DNA from: UBA2093 sp044340485
GTDB lineage: Bacteria; Actinomycetota; Acidimicrobiia; Acidimicrobiales; Ilumatobacteraceae
DNA: 64,000 nt
Direction of reading: 5' to 3'
NCBI GenBank assembly: GCA_044340485.1
Contig: JBIITN010000002.1
Span: 42,079 to 106,078, forward strand
Below the pieces are notes generated by a model, which did not search any database, was not told where the DNA came from, and saw nothing but the letters and a program-made list of their open reading frames with translations. Below, in pieces: positions 16,397 through 24,452 of the stretch. Position 1 is the first letter of the stretch. The number at the start of each line of letters is the position of its first letter. A program made the translations under genes and the position numbers.

Positions 16397-16954
16397 TTAC
16401 TCGGCGACAGAAATTGCCACTGTGTTGATTACAACATCGGTGAGTGGCTTATCTGATCGATCGGTCGGAACTTTTTGCATCTCGTCGAGTACGTCCAAAC
16501 CTTTCACGATCTGACCAAACAAGGCGTACTGCGGTGGCAACGATGCACCACTTGGACCGCTAATTAAAAAGAATTGTGAGCCGTTGGTATTTGGTCCGGC
16601 ATTAGCCATTGCAACCGAGCCAATCTGATATTGACCTGGTTTCGGCAACTCGTCTTCAAATCGATACCCCGGACCACCACGACCAGTTCCCGTGGGGTCG
16701 CCACCTTGACACATAAAACCGTTGATGATGCGGTGGAAGATAATGCCGTCGAAATACTTGTAACCAGCGAGGAACACAAAGTTGTTCACAGTCTTTGGTG
16801 CCTTGATTGGATCAAGTGCAATCACCACTTGACCCATGGATGTATCCATGGTGGCGGTGTAACGCTTGGACGGGTCAATCCCGAACTCGGGGACATCATT
16901 GAACTTTTGCGTGCGTGGCGCAGAGCCATCAAGTGCGGGAAAAGGAAAAGGCAT
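16397..16954 (-). CDS. Cyclophilin-type peptidyl-prolyl cis-trans isomerase
   Basis: This 185-residue protein has the cyclophilin core. FHRIINGFMCQGGDPTGTGRG supplies the catalytic arginine and glutamine, and GSVAMANAGPNTNGSQFF is the substrate groove. It catalyses prolyl isomerisation during folding. There is no signal peptide, so it should be cytosolic. TAGCGT (16963-16968) ends eight bases before the ATG, a probable leaderless promoter. Tail-to-tail with the MpaB-like gene with zero spacing. Confidence 0.95.
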   Translation of the reverse strand: MPFPFPALDGSAPRTQKFNDVPEFGIDPSKRYTATMDTSMGQVVIALDPIKAPKTVNNFVFLAGYKYFDGIIFHRIINGFMCQGGDPTGTGRGGPGYRFEDELPKPGQYQIGSVAMANAGPNTNGSQFFLISGPSGASLPPQYALFGQIVKGLDVLDEMQKVPTDRSDKPLTDVVINTVAISVAE

Positions 16955-16962
16955 AGATAAAA

Positions 16963-16968
16963 ACGCTA
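16963..16968 (-). promoter_or_regulatory. Candidate leaderless -10 (TAGCGT) for cyclophilin gene
   Basis: TAGCGT on the minus strand, eight bases upstream of ATG 16954, without a Shine-Dalgarno between them. Confidence 0.4.
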
Positions 16969-17000
16969 CAGACCATCTCGGTGCTCACCACCGATCTACG

Positions 17001-17174
17001 ATGAATACCGTGAATCCAGAGCCAATAGACCTCGACGGCATCGAATCCGATCTTGCCGACGTCGACATCGCACTGCAACGACTCGATGAAGGTACCTATT
17101 GGACATGCGAGATCACCGGTGCCCCAATTGATGACGGCATTCTCGCCGAAAAACCAGCTGTCCGACGGGCGTAA
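17001..17174 (+). CDS. Small DksA/TraR-like protein lacking the zinc cysteines
   Basis: The 57 residues read like the C-terminal half of a DksA/TraR zinc finger: helical ADVDIALQRLDEGTYW, then the CEITGAPIDDGILAEKPAVRR segment. In the family this is G-T-Y-G-x-C-x-x-C-G-x-x-I-x-x-x-R-L-x-A-x-P. Only one cysteine (Cys36) remains, and the second pair is absent, so zinc binding as in DksA is unlikely. Such short homologues may still bind the RNA polymerase secondary channel, but that is speculation. The frame continues upstream of 17001 into the cyclophilin promoter, which I judge non-coding. Followed nine bases later by the next gene. Confidence 0.65.
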   Translation: MNTVNPEPIDLDGIESDLADVDIALQRLDEGTYWTCEITGAPIDDGILAEKPAVRRA

Positions 17175-17183
17175 TTTTCTCTA

Positions 17184-17669
17184 ATGCCTGGCTTTGAGAA
17201 CTCCATTCACGATGTGGGTCAACGAGCAAGCACGTACAAACACATCGAACTCACCATCGCATCTGCACTCAGTCGATGGATTGACCTTGTTCCCGAATCT
17301 GCTGCATGTGCGATGGTCGGTTCGCATGCCCACATCCATGTAGATCACGCTCAGTTATGGGACAGTCGTCTCCCCTCTTTGTGGGACCACGACTCCTCCA
17401 CATGGAACATTGATAAAAACAACCAATTACTCGCGGTCATAGCCCAGGTCGAAAACGATGCAGATCTGGCAACAACATCGCAAAAACTTGAGACGATGTA
17501 TCGCGCAGTGTTACCTGCTGCGCTTCAGGCATACAGTGCTCACCACGTCACCGTAGATCCACAAGTGGACTCAGCCACCGTGCGCATCTTGCAGATCTGT
17601 ATTAACAACACACGTGACCAAATAGAACAAGCAAACGACATCATCGCTCGCCTATCAGCTGCGTCATAA
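17184..17669 (+). CDS. Conserved-looking helical protein of unknown function
   Basis: I do not recognise this 161-residue protein. Nearly all of it is predicted helix, beginning HDVGQRASTYKHIELTIASALSRW, with several histidines (SHAHIHVDHAQLW), in the manner of a ferritin-like four-helix bundle. No complete metal-binding E-x-x-H pair is clear. There is no signal peptide or membrane span. TAATTT ends six bases before the ATG but overlaps the previous stop, so either read-through or a leaderless start is possible. It lies between the DksA-like gene and the epoxide-hydrolase-like gene. Confidence 0.6.
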   Translation: MPGFENSIHDVGQRASTYKHIELTIASALSRWIDLVPESAACAMVGSHAHIHVDHAQLWDSRLPSLWDHDSSTWNIDKNNQLLAVIAQVENDADLATTSQKLETMYRAVLPAALQAYSAHHVTVDPQVDSATVRILQICINNTRDQIEQANDIIARLSAAS

Positions 17670-17676
17670 TCAGTTC

Positions 17677-18645
17677 ATGACCTCCATTCGGCATTCATTC
17701 AAAGATGTCACTGGTGCGCAATTGTCAATTCTTGAAGCAGGCGACGTTGGCGCACCAATCGTGATGCTTGTTCATGGGTTCCCCGAAAGTGCATACTCGT
17801 GGCGACATCAAATGCAACCATTAGCGGAAGCCGGATACCACGTGATTGCTCCGAACAACCGCGGATACGCCGACAGTTCAGCACCCAAAGACGACGTTAC
17901 GTACTACGGCATTCAACATCTCACCAATGACCTCATTGAAATTGCCGAGCAGTATGGGCAACAACAAGTGATGTATGTAGGTCATGACTGGGGCTCATTC
18001 ATTGTGTGGGAACTGGGCCGCCTACGACCAGAACGCGCCAAGGCAATTGTTGGCGTGAGTGTGCCATACACACAATGGCCAATGCGGCCCACCGAACTTT
18101 TCGCACAGCGTTTCGGCGATCGCTTTTTCTACATGTTGTATTTCCAACGTCCCAACGACGCAGAACGTGAACTCGAACATGATGTGCGCAACACAATGCG
18201 ACGCATTCTGTGGATGGCATCAGGCGACGGGGTACGTCCTCCACAAGATCCACTTCCTCCCATGGAAGGCACCGGCTGGTTAACCCACACTGAAGAGCCA
18301 CCGCCATTGCCATGGTCGTGGCTCAGCAAAGAAGATTTCAACACTTATGTAACGCAGTTTGAACAATCAGGATTTTTTGGACCAGTCAGCTTCTATCGAA
18401 ATCTGGATGCAAACTACGAATTACTGGAAACCATGACAGGCGAGCGCCTCACCATGCCGTGTTTTTTCATTGGTGGCGAAAGAGACATGGTCATAGCGAA
18501 CAATCCCACTGCGATTGCTTCAATGGAAAAGAAAGTGGCCAACTTGCAGGGCGTATGGATTATCCCCAAAGTTGGCCACTGGATTCAGCAAGAAGATCCA
18601 GCAGCGTTTAATACAGCGCTACTGAATTTCTTGTCACAAGTGTGA
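17677..18645 (+). CDS. Alpha/beta hydrolase, epoxide-hydrolase-like
   Basis: This 322-residue alpha/beta hydrolase has the oxyanion motif HGFPESAYSWRHQ and a nucleophile elbow GHDWGS, in which aspartate replaces the usual serine. That is the hallmark of epoxide hydrolases and haloalkane dehalogenases. A helical lid around residues 140-220 and a C-terminal VGHW with the catalytic histidine complete the fold. HGFPE and the lid layout favour epoxide hydrolase. Soluble. It ends three bases before the stop of the convergent BI-1 gene. Confidence 0.88.
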   Translation: MTSIRHSFKDVTGAQLSILEAGDVGAPIVMLVHGFPESAYSWRHQMQPLAEAGYHVIAPNNRGYADSSAPKDDVTYYGIQHLTNDLIEIAEQYGQQQVMYVGHDWGSFIVWELGRLRPERAKAIVGVSVPYTQWPMRPTELFAQRFGDRFFYMLYFQRPNDAERELEHDVRNTMRRILWMASGDGVRPPQDPLPPMEGTGWLTHTEEPPPLPWSWLSKEDFNTYVTQFEQSGFFGPVSFYRNLDANYELLETMTGERLTMPCFFIGGERDMVIANNPTAIASMEKKVANLQGVWIIPKVGHWIQQEDPAAFNTALLNFLSQV

Positions 18646-18648
18646 TTT

Positions 18649-19482
18649 TTAGTTCTCGCGTAACTTTGCAAGCAGGCGAAGAATCTCGAGATACAGCCAC
18701 ACGAGTGTGACAAGCAATCCGAGCGCACAGAACCACTCCATGTAGGCGGGCATCTTGTTCTTGGCCCCCATTTCGATCATGTCGAAGTCGAGCGCGAGTG
18801 TGAAGGCCGCGATACCAGCAACAAGAACACTGAAACCAATGCCCATTGGTGATGCATCTGAAATGAATGATGGCATTGCGCCAAAGATTCCAAAGATGAA
18901 CGACACCAAATAAAACGCCATTAGTCCGAACAATGCGCCCATCACGATGCGCCGGTATTTCTCAGTGACGCGAATAATGCGTGAACGATAAAGCAGCAAC
19001 ATCACTACAAATACACCGAGCGTGGCGCCTACTGCTTGGATGACAATGCCGTCGTATGCCACTGAATACGCACGACTAATTGCACCCACAACAATGCCTT
19101 CTGCAATTGCATAAATAGGTGCCAAGATGCGTGACAAGTGCGGTTTGAATGATGCAGCAATAACGGCAATGAGGCCGACAATGAGACCGCCAATAACCCA
19201 ACCTGTGGGGAACTGCAATTGTCCTTCAATTGGTTCGTCAATGGTGAACCATGTGACGGTGGCACTTGCAATTAGCAACAACGCGAGCATCAATGTGGCA
19301 GATGCGGTACCAGACACCGTCATAACGCCGCTATCCCAGCGCGACACTGGACCGTCAGTAACTGGCGCATTCCAGGTGCCTGCTTCGCCGGTTTGTGCTG
19401 ACGGAGCAGCCCAGCCGACTCCGCCTTCGTCGCGAGCTACTGCTGCGCCCATCGATTTTTCGTTTAACAGAGGGTTTGACAT
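18649..19482 (-). CDS. Bax inhibitor-1/YccA family membrane protein
   Basis: A 277-residue protein with a glycine-rich cytosolic N-terminus and seven membrane spans from about residue 60. It contains the YAIAEGIVVGAISRAY segment and a C-terminal span with DFDMIE, typical of the BaxI_1-type proteins of actinomycetes. The wider family includes pH-sensitive calcium leak channels. TAGCGT (19490-19495) seven bases before the ATG suggests a leaderless transcript. It is divergent from the sigma factor gene. Confidence 0.9.
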   Translation of the reverse strand: MSNPLLNEKSMGAAVARDEGGVGWAAPSAQTGEAGTWNAPVTDGPVSRWDSGVMTVSGTASATLMLALLLIASATVTWFTIDEPIEGQLQFPTGWVIGGLIVGLIAVIAASFKPHLSRILAPIYAIAEGIVVGAISRAYSVAYDGIVIQAVGATLGVFVVMLLLYRSRIIRVTEKYRRIVMGALFGLMAFYLVSFIFGIFGAMPSFISDASPMGIGFSVLVAGIAAFTLALDFDMIEMGAKNKMPAYMEWFCALGLLVTLVWLYLEILRLLAKLREN

Positions 19483-19489
19483 GTCCCAA

Positions 19490-19495
19490 ACGCTA
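19490..19495 (-). promoter_or_regulatory. Candidate leaderless -10 (TAGCGT) for BI-1 gene
   Basis: TAGCGT on the minus strand ends seven bases before ATG 19482. Confidence 0.4.
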
Positions 19496-19584
19496 ACAAC
19501 TGTGGAGTTTTTTAGGCTGTCATCTACGCAGATTTCTACTGCATCACAGGTTCGTGTGACTCAAAAATGATGTCCGTCCACAAG

Positions 19585-19612
19585 TTGTATGGCAGACCCC
19601 TTTCGGTATCCT
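19585..19612 (+). promoter_or_regulatory. Candidate promoter of sigma factor gene
   Basis: TTGTAT (19585-19590), a 16-base spacer and TATCCT (19607-19612) resemble a housekeeping promoter 45 bases before the start codon. Weak but the best candidate in the spacer. Confidence 0.3.
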
Positions 19613-19656
19613 GACCGATATTCGACTTTGAGTTGAGTTGAATGGGAGGGAACACA

Positions 19657-20595
19657 GTGGCGAAGGATCGTGTCGACCGCGATGAAGAAGACCTGGTCCG
19701 TCTTTATCTCACCGACATCGGACAGTACGCACTGCTGACCAAAGACGACGAGGTTCGTCTTGCAAAAGCCATCGAGTCAGGCAAAGAAGCTGCCGAGCAA
19801 ATGGCAGCTGCCAAAGATTTGTCAACAACGCAACGTCGTGAATTGCGAAAGATCGCACGCGCCGGCGAAATTGCCGAACGTCAATTTGTGCAGAGCAACT
19901 TGCGTCTCGTTGTCTCCATTGCAAAGAAGTACCAAGCATCTGGACTTCCACTTCTTGATCTCATTCAAGAGGGAAACCTCGGTCTCATGCACGCGGTCGA
20001 AAAATTCGACTGGCGTAAAGGTTTTAAATTTTCCACATATGCCACGTGGTGGATCCGTCAGGCCATCACCCGCGGTATCGCAAACACCGGTCGTACCATT
20101 CGTCTCCCAGTCCATGCTGGCGACACCTTGGCTCGTCTCCAAAAGGCACGCTCACGCCTCGAATTAAAATATGGTCGTCCTGCAACTCTGGCTGAATTAG
20201 CAGCAGAAGTTGAGATGCCCGAAGACAAGGTCACCGAAGCATTGCGTTTCGCCGCTGAACCACTGTCGTTGTCAGAACCACTTCGCGAAGACGGCGACGC
20301 CGAATTGGGTGACGTTGTTGTCGATCGTTCCGCCGAGTCACCTTTTGAAGCAGCTGCAACCGCACTGTTGCCAGAGGAAATTCAGCGACTGCTTGCACCG
20401 CTTGATGAACGTGAGCGCGAAATCTTGCGTCTGCGTTTTGGTCTCGACGGAGTTGGAGAACAGCGCACACTCGAAGAAGTTGGCGAGCACTTTAATCTCA
20501 CTCGCGAGCGCATCCGCCAAATTGAAGCTCGTGCAATGAGCAAATTACGCCACCCTTCAAGTGACACTGGTGCTCGCGACTTACTTTCTGTCTGA
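19657..20595 (+). CDS. Primary-type sigma-70 factor (RpoD/HrdB-SigB-like)
   Basis: A 312-residue sigma factor. Region 1.2 is DLVRLYLTDIGQYALLT, and region 2 covers DLIQEGNLGLMHAVEKFDW to YATWWIRQAITRGIA. Region 3 lies in the middle, and region 4 holds RTLEEVGEHFNLTRERIRQIEARAMSKLR. There is no long acidic N-terminal extension, so it is either a short principal sigma or a group 2 factor such as SigB. An upstream ATG (19642) exists, but GGGAGGG six bases before GTG 19657 fixes that as the start. The last 15 bases overlap the tail of the convergent membrane-protein gene. Confidence 0.93.
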   Translation: MAKDRVDRDEEDLVRLYLTDIGQYALLTKDDEVRLAKAIESGKEAAEQMAAAKDLSTTQRRELRKIARAGEIAERQFVQSNLRLVVSIAKKYQASGLPLLDLIQEGNLGLMHAVEKFDWRKGFKFSTYATWWIRQAITRGIANTGRTIRLPVHAGDTLARLQKARSRLELKYGRPATLAELAAEVEMPEDKVTEALRFAAEPLSLSEPLREDGDAELGDVVVDRSAESPFEAAATALLPEEIQRLLAPLDEREREILRLRFGLDGVGEQRTLEEVGEHFNLTRERIRQIEARAMSKLRHPSSDTGARDLLSV

Positions 20596-21564
20596 TCTGT
20601 CTTGTTCGGGGAACACCACCCGTTTCACCCCATCAACAAGCGCAACAATTCCTGCTCCGAAAATGCTTGGGACCAGGATGCGTGCGAGAAACTCTGCTTC
20701 AAGTCCGGGGATATAAAACGCTCTCACTTGATCACGCACTTGCCATGTCAATACAAGAAATGTGAGTCCAATACCGGCAATAAGCGGATCCACCACAACG
20801 GAACGATTTTTTGTGTCTGCGATGATCGCCACTGCACTCAGCGACAGTGCGACAACACTAAAGATAAACATCAACGGAGTAATCCGCGCCTCGCCAGGTA
20901 GGCCAAGAAATTCCAGCGCACCAATAATCGTTCCTGCAGTACTGATGCCAAGCAGAAGCGTGATAAGCGCACGACGATTCAGAACCGACAACGCCACGGT
21001 TGCAATCAACATGATGACACCAACACCCCACCACAATCGTGACGCTGCATCGCGCAAATACAACTCTCCTGACACGATCACGTCTTGTGCGTCAACTGTG
21101 AGCGGAATAACCCACGTTTGTATCAATCCATCATCATTAATGGTGGCTGGTGGCTTTTGACTCATCCAATGAACACGATGGTCATGCCACATGTACTCAC
21201 CGTTTGTCGACACTGTCTCCCATGTCACCTGATCGGTGGTGACCTCGGGAACATCACTTCCGTATCGCGTTTGGTTTAACAAATACGTGATTGAGTTGAC
21301 ATTGACCCGCACTTCGTTAGTCGAGGAAATCTCAATGTAAGACTCTTGCTCGTATCCAGGAATCGCTACCACGTGCCCATCTGATCGCACACGCACAAAC
21401 GTGTCGGCTCCCACAATGTCAACCTTCACGCCCTCGGGCAATGCCGGGGATACGGTCGTTACAACAGCTTCCGTATTGCGAGGTTGTACGTCGTCGCCCG
21501 AGCCCAAATGTGTTGGACTCACCATGCTGATAAGAGACATCACAGCAGCAATCAATCCACGCAC
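20581..21564 (-). CDS. Exported/membrane protein of unknown function with WHDHRVHW motif
   Basis: This 327-residue protein has an N-terminal signal sequence and a beta-rich extracytoplasmic domain to about residue 185. The domain carries YIEISSTNEVRVNVNSITYLLNQTRYG and the striking MWHDHRVHWM. Four or five C-terminal membrane spans follow. I have a sense of this W-H-D-H-R-x-H-W pattern in uncharacterised actinobacterial proteins; a metal role for the histidines is possible but unproven. GTG start with TACGGT (21572-21577) seven bases upstream. Its 3' end overlaps the sigma-factor gene by 15 bp. Confidence 0.7.
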   Translation of the reverse strand: MRGLIAAVMSLISMVSPTHLGSGDDVQPRNTEAVVTTVSPALPEGVKVDIVGADTFVRVRSDGHVVAIPGYEQESYIEISSTNEVRVNVNSITYLLNQTRYGSDVPEVTTDQVTWETVSTNGEYMWHDHRVHWMSQKPPATINDDGLIQTWVIPLTVDAQDVIVSGELYLRDAASRLWWGVGVIMLIATVALSVLNRRALITLLLGISTAGTIIGALEFLGLPGEARITPLMFIFSVVALSLSAVAIIADTKNRSVVVDPLIAGIGLTFLVLTWQVRDQVRAFYIPGLEAEFLARILVPSIFGAGIVALVDGVKRVVFPEQDRSDRK

Positions 21565-21571
21565 CTCAGTG

Positions 21572-21592
21572 ACCGTAGCGGTTCTCTATTGT
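21572..21592. promoter_or_regulatory. Back-to-back leaderless -10 elements
   Basis: Minus-strand TACGGT (21572-21577) is seven bases from GTG 21564. Plus-strand TATTGT (21587-21592) is six bases from ATG 21599. The two starts are 34 bp apart and their -10 boxes nine bp apart, so the promoters must overlap and may exclude each other. Confidence 0.4.
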
Positions 21593-21598
21593 GGAGTC

Positions 21599-22573
21599 AT
21601 GGTTGATAGCAGTGTGCCACTTGTCGTATTAGCAAGCGACAATGTCTGGGAACGACGTAGAGAGCAACTTTTTGCTGTGGCGCCCCACCTCACCCCCATC
21701 GTGTACACCGGCAATGAGATGTTGCCTCAGGATGTCCTAGACACAATCGATGTTGCTTTCTTTAGTGGCGATATCTGGCCAGAGCGAACGCGGGGCTTTA
21801 TGTTGTCTGCTTTGAAAGCCCCGCGGTTGTCGTGGCTTCATACCTTCTCAGCTGGCATCGACAACGCGGTATTCACAACATTTCGTGAACGGGGTATTCG
21901 TTTGTCCACTTCTTCCGGTGCAGCTGCTTCGCCGATTGCACAAACAGTGCTGATGTACATGCTGGCACTCAGTAGAGATCTTCCCCTCTATATGCGCCAC
22001 CAGCGCAATCACGAGTGGAAGCCTCATTCATTTCACGAACTTGATGGCGCAACTGTTGCTGTGATCGGACTTGGATCGATCGGACTGGAAGTAGTGCGCA
22101 TCACTCAAGCCATGAACATGAATGTCGTCGCGTGTCGTCGGACGCCATCAGGTGACGAACCATGCACTACGTACCCACTCACAGAACTCCGACAAGTGGT
22201 GAGTGCAGCGGACTGGGTCGTCATTGCTCTTCCCCTTACCGACGACACTCGCGGAATCATTGACGCATCGGTGATCTCATCAATCAAGGAAGGCGCTGGG
22301 TTCGTCAACATTGGACGTGGCGAACTGGTGGATGAACCCGCTCTAATCGCGGCTCTACAAACAGGACACATTGCGTGTGCGGGGCTCGATGTGTTTGCTG
22401 AAGAACCACTATCTGCTGACAGCCCATTGTGGGACATGCACAATGTGTTGATCACTCCACATTCCAGTGGTCAAACCCACGGCAGTTATTTGCGTGGCGA
22501 AGAACTATTCGTGCAAAATCTCCGCAAGTTTGTGCAAGGAGATGCACTCATCAACGAAGTGCCCCGCTCGTAG
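21599..22573 (+). CDS. D-2-hydroxyacid dehydrogenase (NAD-dependent)
   Basis: A 324-residue enzyme of the D-isomer-specific dehydrogenase family. It has the NAD-binding G-L-G-S-I-G in VAVIGLGSIGLEVV, the catalytic arginine region FVNIGRGELVDEPAL, glutamate in AEEPLSADSPLW and the catalytic histidine in LITPHSSG. It oxidises or reduces a 2-hydroxy/2-keto acid; the substrate is unknown. The frame is open upstream to 21401 but would overlap the divergent gene. ATG 21599 with TATTGT six bases upstream is the better start. Confidence 0.9.
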   Translation: MVDSSVPLVVLASDNVWERRREQLFAVAPHLTPIVYTGNEMLPQDVLDTIDVAFFSGDIWPERTRGFMLSALKAPRLSWLHTFSAGIDNAVFTTFRERGIRLSTSSGAAASPIAQTVLMYMLALSRDLPLYMRHQRNHEWKPHSFHELDGATVAVIGLGSIGLEVVRITQAMNMNVVACRRTPSGDEPCTTYPLTELRQVVSAADWVVIALPLTDDTRGIIDASVISSIKEGAGFVNIGRGELVDEPALIAALQTGHIACAGLDVFAEEPLSADSPLWDMHNVLITPHSSGQTHGSYLRGEELFVQNLRKFVQGDALINEVPRS

Positions 22574-22706
22574 GCACACACTTCGCGTTGCCATCGTCTC
22601 CCTAGACGGGTAATCAGTACCGCCTCACTCGCGCTACACGTGCACACATCCGACCTGCGTTGTCGATTGGCCCTGATCGACGGCATCTCAGATCAAGGAG
22701 GCCGGT

Positions 22707-23345
22707 GTGCTCACTGTGTTTATGTCTGCAAAAGGTGGCAGTGGAACCACCACCACCGTGTGTGCAAGCGCATTGCACGCAGCGGCTCAGCACGGTTCTG
22801 CTGTACTGATCGATTTGTGTGGTGATGTCCCCGCTGCACTTGGAATGGCCGAACCAAACACTCCAGGCATCAACGAGTGGCTCGCGGAAAACCAAACAGC
22901 CGACGGTGAAGCGCTTCTCCTGCTTGGCAACTCCACAGTCAGTGGCCTCATCGTGGTGCATCGCGGCGACAAATTTGTAGAGGGGCAACCGCGCTGGTGT
23001 GATCTTGCCAACATCCTCTCAACACTGCCAATGCCCGTCTTTATTGATGCTGGAACGAGTTACGTGCCAGATGAATTACGCCACATCGCAAAACATGTTG
23101 TTCTCGTTACTCGTCAGTGTTATCTATCGCTTCGACGTGCCACCTTGTGTCCAAAACCCACGAGCGTTGTGGTGGTGGAAGAAGAAGGTCGCGCGTTAAA
23201 TGCCCGCGATATCGAATACGTCATCGGTTCACCAGTTATTGCCTCAATTCCAGTCACTACGGCAGTCGCCCGCGCAATTGATGCTGGTTTATTCACCACG
23301 CGTTACAAAGACGTGTGCGGTAGTCATCTTCCTGAGTTGTTGTGA
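22707..23345 (+). CDS. TadZ/CpaE-like ParA-superfamily ATPase
   Basis: A 212-residue protein opening with the deviant Walker A SAKGGSGTTTT, followed by VLIDLCGD (Walker A' aspartate), as in MinD/ParA proteins. It lacks the N-terminal receiver-like domain of full CpaE, as is usual in actinobacterial Tad loci. TadZ positions the pilus machine at the membrane. A strong AAGGAGG (22695-22701) lies five bases before the GTG start. First gene of the Tad operon. The 133 bp upstream hold no other gene. Confidence 0.82.
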   Translation: MLTVFMSAKGGSGTTTTVCASALHAAAQHGSAVLIDLCGDVPAALGMAEPNTPGINEWLAENQTADGEALLLLGNSTVSGLIVVHRGDKFVEGQPRWCDLANILSTLPMPVFIDAGTSYVPDELRHIAKHVVLVTRQCYLSLRRATLCPKPTSVVVVEEEGRALNARDIEYVIGSPVIASIPVTTAVARAIDAGLFTTRYKDVCGSHLPELL

Positions 23346-23354
23346 CCACCCACC

Positions 23355-24452
23355 ATGTCACAACACCTTATTGACCAACTTCGATCGTTTGTCCTCTCGT
23401 CGCCCGATAACGACTACGCCTCAACAAGCAGACAATTACGCACACTGTCGCCTCTTTTGACACAACGTGAGCACGATTCAATCGTGCGCGCGACATTGGC
23501 CGACATCAACGGTTTGGGTCCACTACAACGCCATCTCGATAATCCACGAGTGAGGGAAGTGATGGTTGTTGGTGGCACAAATGTTTTTATTGAAGATCAC
23601 CGCGGTATTCATCATGTCGGACACATCGACAACGATGAAGTCACTCTCATCATTGAGCGTGTTCTACGCCGATCTTCTCGGCGCATTGATGTGCTCTCAC
23701 CCATTGTCGACGTTCGACTCACTGATGGTTCACGAGTCTGTGTGGTGATCCCACCTGTCGCAGTTGATGGAGCAGCCATCAGCATTCGGAAGTTTTCGAA
23801 AAGCATTCTCGACTTCACCCACTTTGGCAACGAAGCTACGACACGCACCATGTCGTCACTCGTTCATGACCGCAGCAATGTTGTGGTGGCAGGCGCAACG
23901 TCATCAGGAAAAACCTCACTTCTTGCGGCTGCACTCGCTCAGTGTGATCCCCACGAGCGAATCGTCCTCATCGAAGACACTGCCGAACTTCCTACGCAAC
24001 ATCCACATGTCGTGCGATTAGAGTCACGACCTCCAAACGTCGAAGGTGTCGGCGAAATCACCCTGCAACATTTGGTGCGCACATCATTGCGACTACGCCC
24101 AGACCGCCTTGTGGTGGGTGAAGTACGGGGAAGCGAAGCGCTCGACATGTTAATGGCGCTTACCTCGGGCCATCGCGGGTGTTGGTCAACGTGCCATGCG
24201 CAAAGCCCTCTCGATGCATTGCATCGACTTTCTGCACTCGTGATGCGCGGGAGTCCGCAGTGGACCGACACCGTTGTGCACCGCGCTATTGCAAGTGCCA
24301 TTGACTACGTCGTGTTTGTAGAGCGATCACACGAGGGCAAACGCGGAATCACATTTGTTGGTCACGTCGAGATATCGCCAACAGGTGAATTGTCGGTGCA
24401 ACCAATCACCGAAGCACCATCATGCCTGCAGACCGTTGAATCTGATGCGTGA
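23355..24452 (+). CDS. tadA: TadA/CpaF-family secretion ATPase
   Basis: This 365-residue type II/IV secretion ATPase has an N-terminal domain (LADINGLGPLQRHLDNPRV), a Walker A GATSSGKTSL near residue 180, an Asp box (LIEDTAELP) and RLVVGEVRGSEALDML as the Walker B. A His box follows in GCWSTCHAQSPLDAL. It powers Flp pilin polymerisation. Its 3' end overlaps the start of the fused TadB-TadC gene by eight bases. High confidence for the family; the pilus role comes from the locus. Confidence 0.93.
   Translation: MSQHLIDQLRSFVLSSPDNDYASTSRQLRTLSPLLTQREHDSIVRATLADINGLGPLQRHLDNPRVREVMVVGGTNVFIEDHRGIHHVGHIDNDEVTLIIERVLRRSSRRIDVLSPIVDVRLTDGSRVCVVIPPVAVDGAAISIRKFSKSILDFTHFGNEATTRTMSSLVHDRSNVVVAGATSSGKTSLLAAALAQCDPHERIVLIEDTAELPTQHPHVVRLESRPPNVEGVGEITLQHLVRTSLRLRPDRLVVGEVRGSEALDMLMALTSGHRGCWSTCHAQSPLDALHRLSALVMRGSPQWTDTVVHRAIASAIDYVVFVERSHEGKRGITFVGHVEISPTGELSVQPITEAPSCLQTVESDA

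Noticed and set aside
21401..21598. Upstream extension of the hydroxyacid dehydrogenase gene
   Set aside because: It overlaps the divergent membrane-protein gene. The NAD-enzyme begins at ATG 21599.
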